DNA of 64,000 nucleotides, taken from positions 20,619,501 to 20,683,500 of the forward strand of contig JBAIAC010000006.1 in assembly GCA_037349315.1 (NCBI GenBank), in the 5' to 3' direction. The notes under the pieces are model-generated. The model did no database searches and had not been told where the DNA came from. It worked only from the letters and a program-made list of their open reading frames with translations. The position numbers and the translations under genes are program-made. Each line of letters starts with the position of its first letter. Within the stretch, counting starts at the first letter, position 1. This document shows, in pieces, positions 11,201-22,640 of the stretch. The stretch is from Chelydra serpentina (lineage: Eukaryota; Chordata; Testudines; Chelydridae).

Positions 11201-14200
11201 AGACTAGCCTCAGAAAGGTTTTGAGTAGCTAAACATTTTTTACCACTTATGACCAAATTATGCGTGCTGGATGGAGGGGAAAAAAGAAGTAAGTGACAGC
11301 CATGATGCGATTACTTGTCCTAAGTGCAACAGGGAGAACAGCCACCAGCAACACTCAGCACCTTAGCAAGGTTGTGTCTGGGCAGGATGGAAGCAGGGCA
11401 ATGAAAACATCCCTCCCACACACCAACAGGGGAGCACATGCTACACCATTTTACAAGTATAATAACTACATATGGGTACAAGCATGCTCCCACTAGCTTC
11501 CACAAGCAGAATGTGTTTTCAAAAGAGCCTAAGAGTTAGATGCCCAGTTCCCAACTAATTTCAATAGGATTTGACTGCCCCACTCCCATAGGCTTATTTG
11601 AAAATCCTAGTTTTTAAGTAGTGTACCTCCCTGCTCATTCCAGTGCAGTTCAGGCTGCTAGAGCCATAAAATAGGCTCTTTAGATTTAATTATTTGAGCA
11701 CAAATGATAATGTTTTAAGGACAATTGGATTGGAATGTGCTCACAATATTTTTTTAAATATTAAACCGTAACATACTATACGCATGTTTGGTTGGGTGAT
11801 ATGGAATTGTTTACTCCAGGTTTCAGTCCTTGGGGCCATTGGATCATCTAGTCACTAGTCTGACCTCCTGCATAACACATAGGCCACTAAATTTCAAGTC
11901 TGATGAGAGATTATTTTCTACTTAGATGCAGAAAGGAAAGTTCTTAAATAGTATCTCTATATATGGACTCCTTTAAGGGAAAGCTTTAATATGTTGTTAT
12001 TTTAATTTGTTGTTTGTATTACCATAGCACCTAGGAAGCCTAGTCATACCAGAACCCCATTGTGCTAGGCACTGTACAAACTGAACAACAAGACAGCTCT
12101 TGCCCCACAGAGATTAATGTAGAATAAGTCACGGTTTGCTGACTTTTCAAGCCTAAAACCTTGAGTTTCTCTCTCAAAAATTAATTAAGCTTTCCAGTCC
12201 ACAAAAGTAACTTCTCCAGGTGAACAGTATTACCTGCCACTTCAGAAGGGATTTCTGTTTACCTTCAGGTTTGAATTTTGGGGCCAAATCATCAAATGTT
12301 ATAAATCAACATAACTCCATTGAAATGAGTGGAATCTAGCTAACTTACACCAACTGATGAGCTGGCCATGGTGGGTTTGCTCTGTTTACAGTTTCTTTAA
12401 ACTTCAAGAAGGTTGCAGTAAAAATAAGTGTGGTCGACACAGTCACTGTAATAGACAAAATCTTATAACTTGACGCATCCACAAGGTACTTGGGAGTGTG
12501 TACCAGATAATGAAAAAAATAAAAACATGATGAATTACAGTAGCCTATACACTAACATTTCACCCTCTGCACTAAATGTATCCTCTTATCTGATACTTCA
12601 ATGAAAAAGTTGTAGCCATGTCAGTCCCAGGATATTAGAGGGACAAGGTGGGTGAGGTAATATCTTTTATTGAACCAACTTCTGTTGGTGAGAGATACAA
12701 GCTTCCAATCTACACAGAGCTCTTCTTCAGGTCTGGGAAAGATAGTGAAAATGACACCGCAAAATACAAGATCGAACAGATAATTTAGTATAAGTAGTTA
12801 GCAAATATTGTAAGGGACCATTCAAGATGAAGTTAACACCCCTGTAATCATAGGACACAAAAGGGGGCTAAGGGGCTACAGATTGTTGTAATACGCCATA
12901 AATCCAGTGTCATTATTATGATTTTTAGTGTCTAGCAAAGTTATGAATTTCAGCTACCAGGCTTCTGTTTTGAAAGTGTTGTGCAAGTTTCCTTTGAGAA
13001 TGAGGACTGATAGGTCAGATATAGAGTGACTGCTTTGTGAAAAGTGTCCCACAAAGCGAAAGGGTGATATTACCTCACACACCTTGTCCCTTCAATAAAT
13101 ACTCAGTGTTCTGGAATACTACAGCCCCGTGGACACAAGGTGGGAAAGGGGACATAGGGAGTTTTATCCTTTCTCTATGAATAGCATCTCTCTGTAGGTC
13201 TATAGATGGCTGTCACCTAGAGCTTTCCTAAGAATAGTCCACACAACAAGGCCAAGAATTTCAAAACTAAGTGCGTAAAGGTAGGCTATTAAGAGCACAT
13301 TTAAGCACCTAAATAAGTGGTCTGGTTTTTAAAAGCACCATCTTGTTCCTTTATCTTTTCTGATACCCTAGGTCACTGGTTCTCAAACTTATTTGATTGG
13401 GGGTCCCCTTCTTTGTGTATGTAGCTGTTTACACTCCCACCCCTCAAGTACATGTACCATCACCCAGCTCTGAAGGTAGCACCGCGCCAGCAGCAGCACA
13501 GAAATAAGGGAGGCAACATGAAAAGTGATATTTGTCAATATCATTTTTCACAGCGGACTTAGCACTCCATTGTCACCCTTATTTCTGACAGCTCGAACTC
13601 CGCTGCCTCCAGGTGAGGGATTGGGGGGCAGGGAAGGAAAGAGTGAGCCCAGGTTGCCTCCTATTGAGGGGGAGAGGAGGAGACCCCAAGCCCGGGTGCA
13701 AGGGCCCTTCTACAGGAGCCCCAGCCACCCAAGGCTGAGAGAGCTCTTTAAAAAAAAACAAACCACCACACAGCTCTCACCTCCATTTGAGGCCCGCCCC
13801 ATAGTTTGAGAACCACTGTGCTAGGTTAATCAGGATCTATCCAACTCACTACTTGGATTAGAAACCTCCAAGGGAAAAATATACTGGTAGGGCAGGATTT
13901 AATGCTCATTATTTAGGGACGAATTGTCAAACCTGCCTTCCTACATAGGTTCTGCACCAAACCTGCATTTGTAATCACATACATGAAGGCACTTTATGCT
14001 TGCTTGTGAATTTTGCAGGAGCAATTTAGATGTTGAGTTTAAAAAGTGTCTCTCAATACTTGTATCCGTTAACAAAATTTCATAAAAGATTACCAAAAAG
14101 TATTAACAGGTACTATCTACAAACAGCTGTATGGGTGTGGAAAAAAAATTATCTTTTGGCTCCTGGAAAAATCCCATTATCCAAAACCAGGAAAAACTCC

Positions 14201-17200
14201 AGTCAAATACAGATCATAGTAAAACAAATGTACTTCAACCTTCAGAATCTAGAAAGATTGGATTACACATTTCATCTGAAAACTAAAAGATCTTTGGTGA
14301 TGTACAGTGCCTTTATGGATTTATTTTAGCTGATGATAGGTGTCCCAAGTAAAAATAATTTAATAATACAGTTGAATTCTGTAACTTTTATCAAAAGAAA
14401 ACTGCTTATTTGCTTCTCTTATAACAAGTCCCAGAAAATAGTTGCTAGGAGGTGAAGAAGAGAAATGAATAAAACACGTTTGGCAAGTTTAAACTGCCAA
14501 ATTGCTTTTCACATTCTTCTTCAAGGCAGGGCCCATATGTATAACCAAATTACTCTGATTGAAAGGATGCATGTGCAGCTTGTTTATGCACATCAATGTT
14601 TCTAACCTGCAGGCACTAGAACAGGTCAATGCCCGGCTTCGTGAGCTGTACCCTAAAGATGAAGAGCTATTTGATATTGTTCTGATGACTAATAACCATG
14701 CCCAAGTGGGAGTGAGACTCATAAACAGCATCAATCACTATGGTAAGTAAAATAAATAACACTCTGTAGAGCTGCTTGCTGCCATGCTGTAAACTGAAGC
14801 ATTTTCAGTTTGCTTGCTCTGACCTGGAATGGGAAGTTTCTTTGATACAGATACCCATTGCTAGGTGAACGATGTTTATTTGTGTGTGTCAGAGCAAGTG
14901 AGTGTGTGTTAAACAGGATTTGGCCCAAAGCTCTAGACTTAACTTGTCAAGTCTGAATCTCAGTTTCTAAGAAAAGGTCCTTGAATGTTTCTTTATTTTG
15001 TATTTTTCCCTCTAAACTTGCAATCACTGAGCTGTCTCAGAGGGATTTGGGGGGGATTCTTGGGGGATAAGGAACACTCAAACATTGTGGCCAGTTAAAC
15101 CTCTTAAAGTTGTTAAAAGTCGGACTACTACTGAACACTTCTGGAAAACTTCTTTAAAAGTTTAACATTAATTGAAAAATAAAATTCCTCTTGTAGGACT
15201 ACAGTGCCAGCTCCTCAGCTGGTGTAAATTGGTGTCACTCCATTGACTCTGAATAGTCACTTTGTAAAACTGGAAGTCTTCAGAAGGACATAGAGGCATA
15301 GGCGCCGACTCCGTGGGTGCTCCAGGGCTGGAGCACTCACAGGGAAAAATTGGTGGGTGCTCTGCACCCACCGCCAGCTCACCTCCACTCCGCCTCCTCC
15401 CCTGAGCGTGCCGCCATGTCCTGCTTTTCCCCCCTCCCTCCTAGCAATTGCGCCTTGAAACAGCTGTTTCACATGGCAAGCCTAGGGGGGAAGAGGGGGA
15501 ACACGGCACGCTCGGGGGAGGAGGCGGGGCTGGGGCGGGGATTTGGGGAGGGGTCCAATAGGGGCAAGGAAGAGCGGAGTTTGGGCAGGGACTTTGGGGC
15601 ACCCACTGGCACCGAGAAAAGTTGGCGCTTAGCTTGTGCATAGAGGAAGTCCTTAGCTGAAGATCTGGCCACTATATCTTTCTCAACATTCATATTGTTA
15701 AGTTTCAGTCTTGTCAACATGCGACTGCAAGAGTTGTCATACCAAAGTGGACCATGAGCGCAGGGAAGCTGGTATCCCAACTCCAGATGACCCCATGTTT
15801 CAGAGGAAGTGGGGAAAGTAGCTTTTGCTCAGTAAGGAATTGCGACAAATGTACATCAAGGATAGCTCTTAATATTTCAGAAATTTCACTCTGTTCAGAT
15901 AGTAACTGTATTTTGTTTGTGTTAGGACAAAAACACAGCAGGGTTGCACCTCGTCATACTTTGCTTGTTTCCTCTGTATCTGAGATTTTCATGCCTGTTT
16001 TTAGGTTTATCGATCGAACGCTTCTGTATGACTGGTGGAGAAAGCCCTATTGGTTACCTAACAGCATATCTTACCAACTTATACCTTTCTGCTGACTCTG
16101 AAAAAGTCCAAGAAGCTATAGAAGCAGGTTTGGATTGACTCTTACCTTGGTTTATTTCTCACTTAAGCCCATTAACACATGAACTCAATAATTACATGTA
16201 TCTTTTCCATAGGAGATGGAAATATTTCAGTAAATATGGAGTGCAATACATATATGTAATATCAACTAGTCACTGGTTTTATTTAATGATTATTATCCTT
16301 CTGCTTGGATCTTGTTTCTTATAACGCCCCTCTTTGCCCCCTGCACTGTGTCAGTAATGCCAGCCTAACCAATCCTTTTCTTTATATCTTGCTCCCAGCT
16401 TCATGTCTTCATCCATGGTGCCCCTCTCCCTTGCATGACCACCAGTGTGCCAGTCCTCCCTCCTAGCTCACTCAAATTCCTCCTGATGTCTCCTTTTCTC
16501 TGATGCCAAAAATTAGCCAACATCCAGTGCCTTCTGCACTGCAACATTAGAAAGAAAAGAGTGAGCTTAAAATAAAAATAAATAAATACATAAAGCTGGA
16601 GTAAAAATTGTCCTCAAGAAATAGTGGGAAATTCTATCTTCAGAGTGCCTTAGGGTCCAATCCTGCAATGACTGAAAGTAACTATGCATGAGAATAATCT
16701 CACTTAAATCAATGGGACTGGTTGCTTATATAAAGTTACTCCTATGCATAAATATATCCGAGGTCAGGGCCTTAGACTGTAAGTGCCTCTGGGCAGTGAA
16801 GTTTTGTACCTGTTCTGTGTCTATGCCACTGCAATAACAATTAATAATAGTGAGTCCACTGGAAACTGCTAATTGAGCTTCTGATGTATTTTCAGGCATT
16901 GCATCTGCTACAATGTTCACTGCAAATAAAGACATACCTTACTGTGATAAGCAGTTGAGGGTGGCGTTTGATGGGGATGCTGTTCTCTTTTCTGACGAGT
17001 CAGAGCAGATCGTCAAAGAGCATGGATTAGATAGATTTTATGAACACGAACAGATGAACGAGAATAAGCCCCTTGCACAGGTATCTGCTTCTTGAAGTGT
17101 TAAGACAACTTTGCTTTTTTATTGCCAAGATTGTAGTTGGTACTTTGATTTTGTTTTTCGTATGTGTACATTATTTTTCTCTTAAATGTATACATTAATG

Positions 17201-19504
17201 TGTCTTATTCTTTATGGATGTTTTATTTGTGGTTCAAAGCACTTTTTAATTGTAACATCAATGTCATTATACCTGCTTGGATTTCCTTTTTTCAGGGACT
17301 GTCCTTAGAATGCACGTTTGATATTTAAGGGCCTGATCCTGCAGTCCTTACACAGGACTCCCATTTCATTGAGAATATTGCATGAGTAAGAACATGAGGT
17401 TCTTGTCGCTACCTCTAGAGCAGGCCTGCACAACTTGTAAAGCGGCAAGGGCCATATTACTCCAAAGAAAACAGCTGAGGGCCGAAACACGCCCCCCCCC
17501 CCCCCCCCAGTGCTACCCGCCACGTGGAAACAACCCCTTCTTCCCCAGCGCTGGGGTGTGGAAGCCTGTAGAGGGGGAAAGAAACAGCGCGCATAGGATG
17601 ACCAGATCACAGCAGTAAAATAGGACCCGACCCCTCCCCGCTCAGCCCCACCATCACCCCCCTCTTCATCCCCCCAGGGGTCACTATATTACTGCACACA
17701 ACAATCAATTGATGCGGTTGTAGATAAATCTCTACATTATGCATTTTTGTATAACTTTTATATTACTTTGTATTGAACTTTGGTAATATGTTATAGCGGG
17801 CCCCTAAGGTAGTATAATTAAGGTAAAAGAAAAATGTCTTTTTGCTAGAAGTAGAATAAGATCTTCCCCCAATAAGTGAGCCCGCCTACTCAAACCCCCC
17901 CACCCCCCGGGCCGCACAGTGAGCCCACGCGGGCCACATGCGGCCCCCGGGCTGCATGTTGTGCAGGCCTGCTCTAGAGGTATTTTCACTTAATCATCTA
18001 GAGGCCTGATCCAAAGTCCACTGAACTCATTGAAAAAGACTACTATTGATTTCAATGGACTTTGGGTCTGGTCCTAGGTGAGGTGAACATGGCAGTCTAT
18101 ATCCATTCATAGCAATCAGCCCCACCTCCAAACATACGACTCTGGAACGTTTGGTCAGTATTTGTCATTCTTTGTTGCCCTCTGTGCATGTAACAGAATG
18201 CACATGTCTGAGCTTGGAATGTAATATCCATTCATACTTTATTCCACTTTTTATTGTCATATGGAACAGCTATTGTACATCTCTCAATAACATATTTATA
18301 AAGAGTTGGCATTTGTTTCAAATGCCAGAATGGTCCAAGTGTAATATTTATGTTCATTGTCAAACAGAATTATGATGTTTGTCCAGGAATGCAAACATGT
18401 TAGAATCAACTTAAACCAACTTTACTTTCATTTACACTGGTATAAATCAGAATAAGAGCCTGATCTTTGAAAGCAATGGGAATTGTAGGTACTCAATGTG
18501 TCAGAGTTTGACCCAAAATAGTTTTTGTTTTTAATTTTGGACCACATCCTTCTGTCACTCAAACTGGTGTAAATCTGAAGGAACTCCACAGAAGTCAATG
18601 TAGTTACATAAGTGTAAAAAATCAGTATGAGAACAGAATCAGGTGTCGTTAAAAAGCAAAAGGTATGTTTTTCATTTCATGAACTCTGGACAGAAATTAT
18701 ACCTGTGTATTAGGGCTCTCCAGCCCCAGTCAGGGTCAGGACACCTCTGAATTAAGCACTGTAGAGAAATATAGATTTACAAGATTCCTGTCCCAAAGGT
18801 CATACAATCTAAGAAGACAGGCAACATACAGAGAGAGTAAGAGGGATGCACTGAAATATATAGAACTTGTTATATACAAATATACTTTGTGGTGGGAGGG
18901 CATTCTATTATGCAAATAGGTATCAGTATTCAGCAGCTGCCCCACACAGTCAAGCTGTCATTTGCTGGTTGGTTTTCTTTGTAGGCATTGTGTTGAGAAA
19001 GGATTCCAAGGAGGAGAAGGTAGTGGCCTTATGGATCATGGAAGGAGTTCTATACATAAGGGCCAGCATGGAAGAAAGTACGGAGATGTTTGTGGGAGAA
19101 GTGGAAAAACATTAAACATGTTTCTGATATTTTATACCTAGGGTCCTTTGAAAGGTTTTCTGGAAGACTTAGGGAAGCTGCAGAAGAAATTTTATGCAAA
19201 AGACGAACGATTAGATTGTCCTATAAGGACCTACCTCGTCACAGCTAGAAGTGCAGCAAGTTCTGGAGCCAGAGTGCTGAAGACTCTCCGTAGCTGGGGT
19301 TTGGAGATTGATGAGGCACTTTTCCTTGCAGGAGCTCCTAAAGGACCAATTTTGGTGAAAATCCGGCCTCATATTTTCTTTGACGATCAGATGTTTCACA
19401 TTGAAGGAGCACAACAACTGGGTACTGTAGCAGCACATGTACCTTATGGCATTGGTCAGAAGTACCACAAATCCACACCTAAAGATGACACTGTTAAAAA
19501 ATAG
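7992..19504 (+). CDS. NT5C1B: cytosolic 5'-nucleotidase 1B (six coding exons)
   Basis: Coding exons 7992-8159, 8992-9159, 14613-14742, 16005-16127, 16896-17080 and 19142-19504 join in frame to about 378 aa; every intron is GT...AG. Cytosolic 5'-nucleotidase I enzymes (HAD-fold superfamily) hydrolyse AMP to adenosine plus phosphate. Visible landmarks: [18 protein letters not shown] in exon 3 (residues about 138-155), the DGDAV motif ([13 protein letters not shown], Asp222/Asp224) in exon 5, and [11 protein letters not shown] (about 292-302), AGAPKGP (Lys326) and FFDDQ (Asp339/340) in exon 6. The B paralogue is favoured over NT5C1A by signature wording ([21 protein letters not shown]) and by RDH14 being next door. 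The N-terminus is short (Ser/Ala/Gln-rich, about 56 aa), unlike the long N-terminal extension of mammalian NT5C1B. The start ATG at 7992 has context CACCATGA. I see no frameshift or stop. Which 5' UTR is used is unknown. Confidence 0.95.
8466..8930. repeat. 46-bp minisatellite in NT5C1B intron 1
   Basis: A unit starting CCATCCTCCTCCCCGTGTGT and ending TGCTCCCGGGGTG is repeated about ten times head to tail with few substitutions. Diverged, related sequence extends to about 8335 on the left. C-rich on the + strand. It leaves only about 60 bp before the exon 2 acceptor at 8990-8991. Confidence 0.93.
8992..9159 (+). CDS. NT5C1B: NT5C1B coding exon 2
   Basis: 56 codons between TCTACAG| and AAG|GTAGGA. 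Contains [15 protein letters not shown] and the GPAFYFVK segment, both family-conserved. Confidence 0.95.
9160..9783. other. NT5C1B intron 2, first part
   Basis: Intronic sequence with no further feature recognised. Intron 2 runs from 9160 to 14612. Confidence 0.6.
9792..10271. mobile_element. non-autonomous hAT element
   Basis: Ends CAGGGGCATAGCTAC and TTAGCTACACCACTG are inverted copies. A perfect 8-bp duplication CCCCAAAC flanks it (9784-9791 and 10272-10279). The interior is GC-rich and non-coding; frames inside are not genes. Confidence 0.88.
10280..10819. other. intronic sequence, nothing recognised
   Basis: Part of NT5C1B intron 2 with no supported feature. Confidence 0.45.
10823..11117. 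mobile_element. Harbinger-type MITE, copy 1
   Basis: Begins GGGCTGGTCCACACTA, ends TATAGACATACCC, flanked by TAA on both sides (10820-10822 and 11118-11120). It contains two hairpin motifs shared with the other copies: CTTCAGCTACGT facing ACGTAGCTGAAG-like sequence near 10867, and GATCGATTTATCGCG facing CGATAAATCGATC near 11030-11070. The ends resemble the two different ends of the large Harbinger element at 47485-52701. Confidence 0.88.
11121..12602. other. NT5C1B intron 2, repeat-poor part
   Basis: No exon. A short stretch at about 11818-11895 (GGATCATCTAGTC, GACCTCCTGCATAACAC) resembles a CR1-family 3' end but is too short to classify firmly. Confidence 0.4.
12603..12745. repeat. unclassified interspersed repeat, copy 1
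   Basis: Motifs GTAGCCATGTCAGTCCCAGG, TAATATCTTTTATTGAACCA and CTCTTCTTCAGGTCTGGGA recur, rearranged or inverted, at 41693-41850 and in part at 43808-43885. The sequence is non-coding; I cannot assign it to a class. Confidence 0.6.
12750..13365. other. intronic sequence, nothing recognised
   Basis: Part of NT5C1B intron 2. No supported feature. Confidence 0.45.
13374..13818. mobile_element. non-autonomous hAT element
   Basis: Ends CACTGGTTCTCAAACTT and AGTTTGAGAACCACTG are inverted copies. The flanking 8-mers CCCTAGGT and TGCTAGGT match at 6 of 8 positions, consistent with an older insertion. Confidence 0.82.
13830..14600. other. intronic sequence before NT5C1B exon 3
   Basis: No supported feature apart from the polypyrimidine/acceptor context just before 14613. 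Confidence 0.45.
14613..14742 (+). CDS. NT5C1B: NT5C1B coding exon 3
   Basis: 43 codons plus 1 nt between CCTGCAG| and TATG|GTAAGT. Encodes [20 protein letters not shown] followed by the invariant TNNHAQVG substrate-binding-region motif. Phase 1 exit, matched by exon 4. Confidence 0.95.
14743..15288. other. NT5C1B intron 3, first part
   Basis: Intron 3 spans 14743-16004. No feature seen in this portion. Confidence 0.5.
15297..15638. mobile_element. hAT-like MITE of the GGCGCCGACT family, copy 1
   Basis: Left end CATAGGCGCCGACTCCGTGG is mirrored by AAAAGTTGGCGCTTAG near the right end. A perfect 8-bp duplication CATAGAGG flanks it (15289-15296 and 15639-15646). The body carries the diagnostic GTGCTCC...GAGCAC...GGAAAAATTGGTGGGTGCTC segment. 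Other copies: 27688, 46875 and 55093. Confidence 0.87.
15647..16004. other. NT5C1B intron 3, last part
   Basis: Ends in the TTTTTAG acceptor of exon 4. No other feature. Confidence 0.55.
16005..16127 (+). CDS. NT5C1B: NT5C1B coding exon 4
   Basis: Phase 1 in, phase 1 out. Encodes the glycine split with exon 3, then [31 protein letters not shown]. The [10 protein letters not shown] wording is typical of the NT5C1 family. Confidence 0.95.
16128..16895. other. NT5C1B intron 4
   Basis: No feature beyond splice sites (GTTTGG donor, TTTTCAG acceptor). A stretch at about 16650-16720 (CCAATCCTGCAATGACTG, AAATCAATGGGACTGG) recalls the short palindromic repeat class but is degraded. Confidence 0.5.
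16896..17080 (+). CDS. NT5C1B: NT5C1B coding exon 5
   Basis: Completes a split glycine codon and encodes 61 further codons ending NENKPLAQ (phase 0 exit). Contains [17 protein letters not shown], the probable nucleophile-region DxD motif of the HAD fold (Asp222 and Asp224 of the deduced protein). Confidence 0.95.
17081..17412. other. NT5C1B intron 5, first part
   Basis: Intron 5 spans 17081-19141. No feature in this part except a short degenerate palindromic-repeat remnant near 17330. Confidence 0.5.
17421..17971. mobile_element. non-autonomous hAT element
   Basis: Ends CAGGCCTGCACAACTTG and ATGTTGTGCAGGCCTG are inverted copies; perfect 8-bp duplication CTCTAGAG (17413-17420 and 17972-17979). 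Contains a 17-base C run at 17492-17508. Confidence 0.93.
18002..18078. repeat. short palindromic MITE-like repeat
   Basis: AGGCCTGATCCAAAGTCCAC and GGACTTTGGGTCTGGTCCTA form an imperfect hairpin around TTCAATGG-type arms. It belongs to the same class as the copies at 5595 and 45404. Confidence 0.55.
18080..19141. other. NT5C1B intron 5, last part
   Basis: No exon or clear repeat before the ATACCTAG acceptor of exon 6. Confidence 0.5.
19142..19504 (+). CDS. NT5C1B: NT5C1B coding exon 6 (terminal)
   Basis: 120 codons and TAG stop. Begins [17 protein letters not shown] and contains [40 protein letters not shown] and a Lys-rich C-terminal tail. These supply the later HAD motifs (Thr/Ser, Lys and the Asp pair). 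Confidence 0.96.
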   Translation, partial: GPLKGFLEDLGKLQKKFYAKDERLDCPIRTYLVTARSAASSGARVLKTLRSWGLEIDEALFLAGAPKGPILVKIRPHIFFDDQMFHIEGAQQLGTVAAHVPYGIGQKYHKSTPKDDTVKK

Positions 19505-20064
19505 CTTCCCTTTAACTTAGACAGCCTCTAACACATCAATAGTTAAGTCTGAAAACTCTATATTTGTATATTGTAAGGAGTATGTTTAAAGATTTGACCT
19601 CCATAGCTAAATAAGTTTTAAAAGGAAATATTTTTAATATAGGCACTTTTTAAATAGTTTTTTAATAGTACTCTTGAACACTTTTTGGTTTGGTTTGCTT
19701 GGTCTAGCACTGTAGTTTTTTAATATTAGGAAAAGTCTTGTATTGTTTTTATAGTTTAAGACATATTTTAAAGACATATCTCTATATGTGTGTGTGACTT
19801 CTCTGAAAGGGTTGTAAATGGGTTATTTATAACATGAATCATGTTGCATAAAGAATATTTACAGGTTATTTTTGAAAAGACCAAAAACGTGGTGCGAGTA
19901 TGTTTACCTATTCAGGGTCAGTTTGTTGAATATGTGCTCAGTGATTGTGTCATCATGAATCTTTGATTTGTATGGGTGATTTGTAATTCCAGTGGAAACT
20001 GTTAGTTTGTGTGGCATTGTGTTTACAGGAACCCTTTATTTTTCTAAACTATTTTTCCTACTCG
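19505..20064 (+). other. NT5C1B: NT5C1B 3' untranslated region
   Basis: AT-rich sequence running from the stop codon to the first strong poly(A) signal. No other feature. Confidence 0.65.
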
Positions 20065-20070
20065 AATAAA
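20065..20070 (+). terminator. NT5C1B: poly(A) signal AATAAA of NT5C1B
   Basis: AATAAA about 560 nt after the stop, followed by a TGTGTTGGGGGTGGGG GU/G-rich element at about 20100, as expected for cleavage and polyadenylation. Confidence 0.75.
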
Positions 20071-20124
20071 GCTGACTTTGCAGAACATTGCCATTTTTCT
20101 GTGTTGGGGGTGGGGTGGGGGGAG

Positions 20125-21845
20125 ATTCTTTTTCCTCAACAAGGATCACTCGGAAGTTATGGCTCTTCTGAGGGCTATGTGAAATGAGTTTGTTGACCTC
20201 AGTTCAGTTTCTGGCCGACCAGTGTCCACTTCAACACCACATTAATGTTCATTTGCACCATTGTTGAAAAGCTGAGCAGAGGACCAAGGAATGAGTGGGT
20301 ATGGAAAAGGGAATTATCCACACCATGCACCTTTCCCTCCAACCAGCAGTCCATCTAGAACATGAAGTGTGTTGGCCAGGGCACAGTTAGCAGGCTTGCA
20401 ATGCTTCAGTTTGTGTTGATCTGTAGATAGAGAACATTTTCTCCAGAGCCGTCAGTCCTTAACCAACCATGAGCACTAAAGTGTGTGAGGAGAAAAATGG
20501 AAAACAGATCCTACTGTCTTATTATGTTATACGTTTATTCATTAGTAGTCACTCTAAATTGACACTGAAGTTCTATTTTTTGATGTTTTAGTTATGCAAG
20601 CTTACCTTCAGATATGTTAGCTACATGTTGCAAGATGTCAGCAATGTAAGATATGCAAGAACACATTCTAACTGAGATAAAGTTAGCACAAATCCTATTT
20701 CATCCTTCCAAAGGAGGTTCCTCTTCACACATTTTATTAAGTTTCTGAATGCAAACCACAAGGGATCGACTTTAAATCTCAGGACACATTCAGGCCAAAA
20801 TTTTGAAAAGGGGACTCTGATTTTGGATGCCCATCTTGACACCTTGGCAGCTGATTCTCTAAAGTGCTGAGGACACACAACTCAGCTGAGGTCAGTGGGA
20901 GTGTACAACATCTCTGAATATCAGGTTCAATTTATTTCAAGTTGAGTGTTTAAAAAAAGAAGAAGACAGAATCAGAGGCTACTTTTAAAAATATCGTCCA
21001 CCGTGATTCTAGCCATGAGGTATGAAGATTGCTGATTAAGTTTTCTGTAGTTAGCAAATGCTGTGTTTTTTTGTTGGCAACTTTTGTAAGTGGGGATAGA
21101 CTTGCCCATTGTCCATTACAGAATCAAAAGTAAAATGACAATGTATTTTTTGGAATGTTCTGCAACAGTTTGAAGCATATTTTTAAAATCTGCCTGAGAA
21201 TTTAGTAAAGAACTCATCAACAAGGAGTCAGGCTGCAATCCTGTGTAAGCTTTTGAAAATTTGGAGGATATATACTATCTTTGTGACCTGAAACTTCAAA
21301 CTAAAAGTATTTTTTTCTGCTAGACTTCTGGAATGCAGTAAAAGTGAGAATTGCCTTGGGATTACAAGTGGCTATTAAGCTATGTATCAGGCCAGCTGTC
21401 CTGAGAGATGGTAGTGATCTAGATACTTTGAATTCTCCTGGAAAGCTTTAATTTTGGAAAACAATGATCATTGCTAAGGGGCTAACTTTCTCATTATGGA
21501 AACAACCCGTTGTACAAATATAGTACACTGAAGGACTGACTGAATAGAAGTGATTAAGTTTTTAATCAAATACCTTTACTAGATTTGCTGAACTTTGTTC
21601 TGATATACTGTGGCAGTCCTTGGAAAGGATTTAGTCTGAAAATATATTTTAGGCCTGTGGCTGACTTTGTTCTCTTCTTGATAAAATTTGGTTGGTGTGC
21701 TCCGATTGGGATAACCACAGGACAGAGATGAGGTTTGGGGTATCTTTAGGCATTGCTCCAAGTCATCATCTCTTCTGGGTGTGGTTCTTAGAATGAAAAG
21801 CAAAACTCATCCCTTTGACTTGGCTTTCCCTTTCTCTCTCACACA
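20125..21845. other. intergenic sequence between NT5C1B and RDH14
   Basis: No coding exon, RNA gene or well-bounded repeat could be supported. Confidence 0.45.
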
Positions 21846-21849
21846 CACA

Positions 21850-22640
21850 CTCAGGGTGTGTACACACTATCGCTAAGGCTGCGATTCTTTCACAGAGGTC
21901 GCGGAAGTCACGGATTCCGTGACTTTCTGCAACCTCCCTGACTCCTGCAGCAGCTGGTGTGGCTGAATTCAGGGACCCTGGTCCAGCTGCTCGGGTGCCC
22001 CACAGCCAGCCGCACCTGTGGCCGCTGGAGTGACCCGGGGCCAGCTGCTCAAGTGGTCCCTGGAGCCAGCCGCACCAGCCACTGCTCGGGCGGCCCCAGG
22101 CAGCTGGCTCCAGGGACCGCCAGACAGTAGCTGGTGTGGCTGGCTCTGGGGAACACCTGAGCAGCTGTCCTGCAGGAGCCATGGGGACCGCCCAAGCAGC
22201 TGGAGCAGCGGCCCCAGGGATGCCCGGAGGCCATCCAGAGAGTGATCCCTGGGAGCGGCAACCGGGAGGCAGTCAACCCCCTGCACTGGAGCAGGCCCCC
22301 CGCAGCAGGGGCTCCCTGCAGCAGCGGGGCCCCAGCAGTAGAAATTTAGTCTGGGGTATTTTTAGTAAAAGTCATGGATAGGTAAAGGGCAATAAATAAA
22401 AATTCACGGCCCATGACCTGTCCATGACTTTTACCAAAATACCCCTAACTAAATCTTAGCCTTAACTATCAATATCACTTATCTTGGTCAGGGGTGTGAT
22501 TAAGCCACTCCCTTCAGTGATGTAAGTTACACCGACCTAAGCACCAGTGTGGACAGCGCTGTGTTGGCAGGAGAGCTTCTCACACTGACACAGCTACCGC
22601 CTCTTGCAGAGGTGGTTTTATTATGCTAACAGGAGAGCTG
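21850..22640. mobile_element. older MITE (split host element)
   Basis: The parts at 21850-21873 and 22465-22640 belong together. The motif CAGTGTGGACAGCGCTGTG, then CAGGAGAGCTTCTC and CTACCGCCTCTTG, recurs in inverted orientation at 46797-47330. It is cut in two by the element at 21874-22464. Confidence 0.55.
21874..22464. mobile_element. non-autonomous DNA transposon (hAT-like)
   Basis: Termini TAAGGCTGCGATT and AAATCTTAGCCTTA are inverted copies, and inner segments (GGTATTTTTAGTAAAAGTCA against TGACTTTTACCAAAATACC) form a second hairpin near the right end. Flanking 8-mers ACTATCGC and ACTATCAA match at 6 of 8 positions. GC-rich interior with spurious frames. Confidence 0.65.

Noticed and set aside
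22018..22381. GC-rich frames inside 21874-22464
   Set aside because: Low-complexity translations inside a non-autonomous DNA element on both strands.
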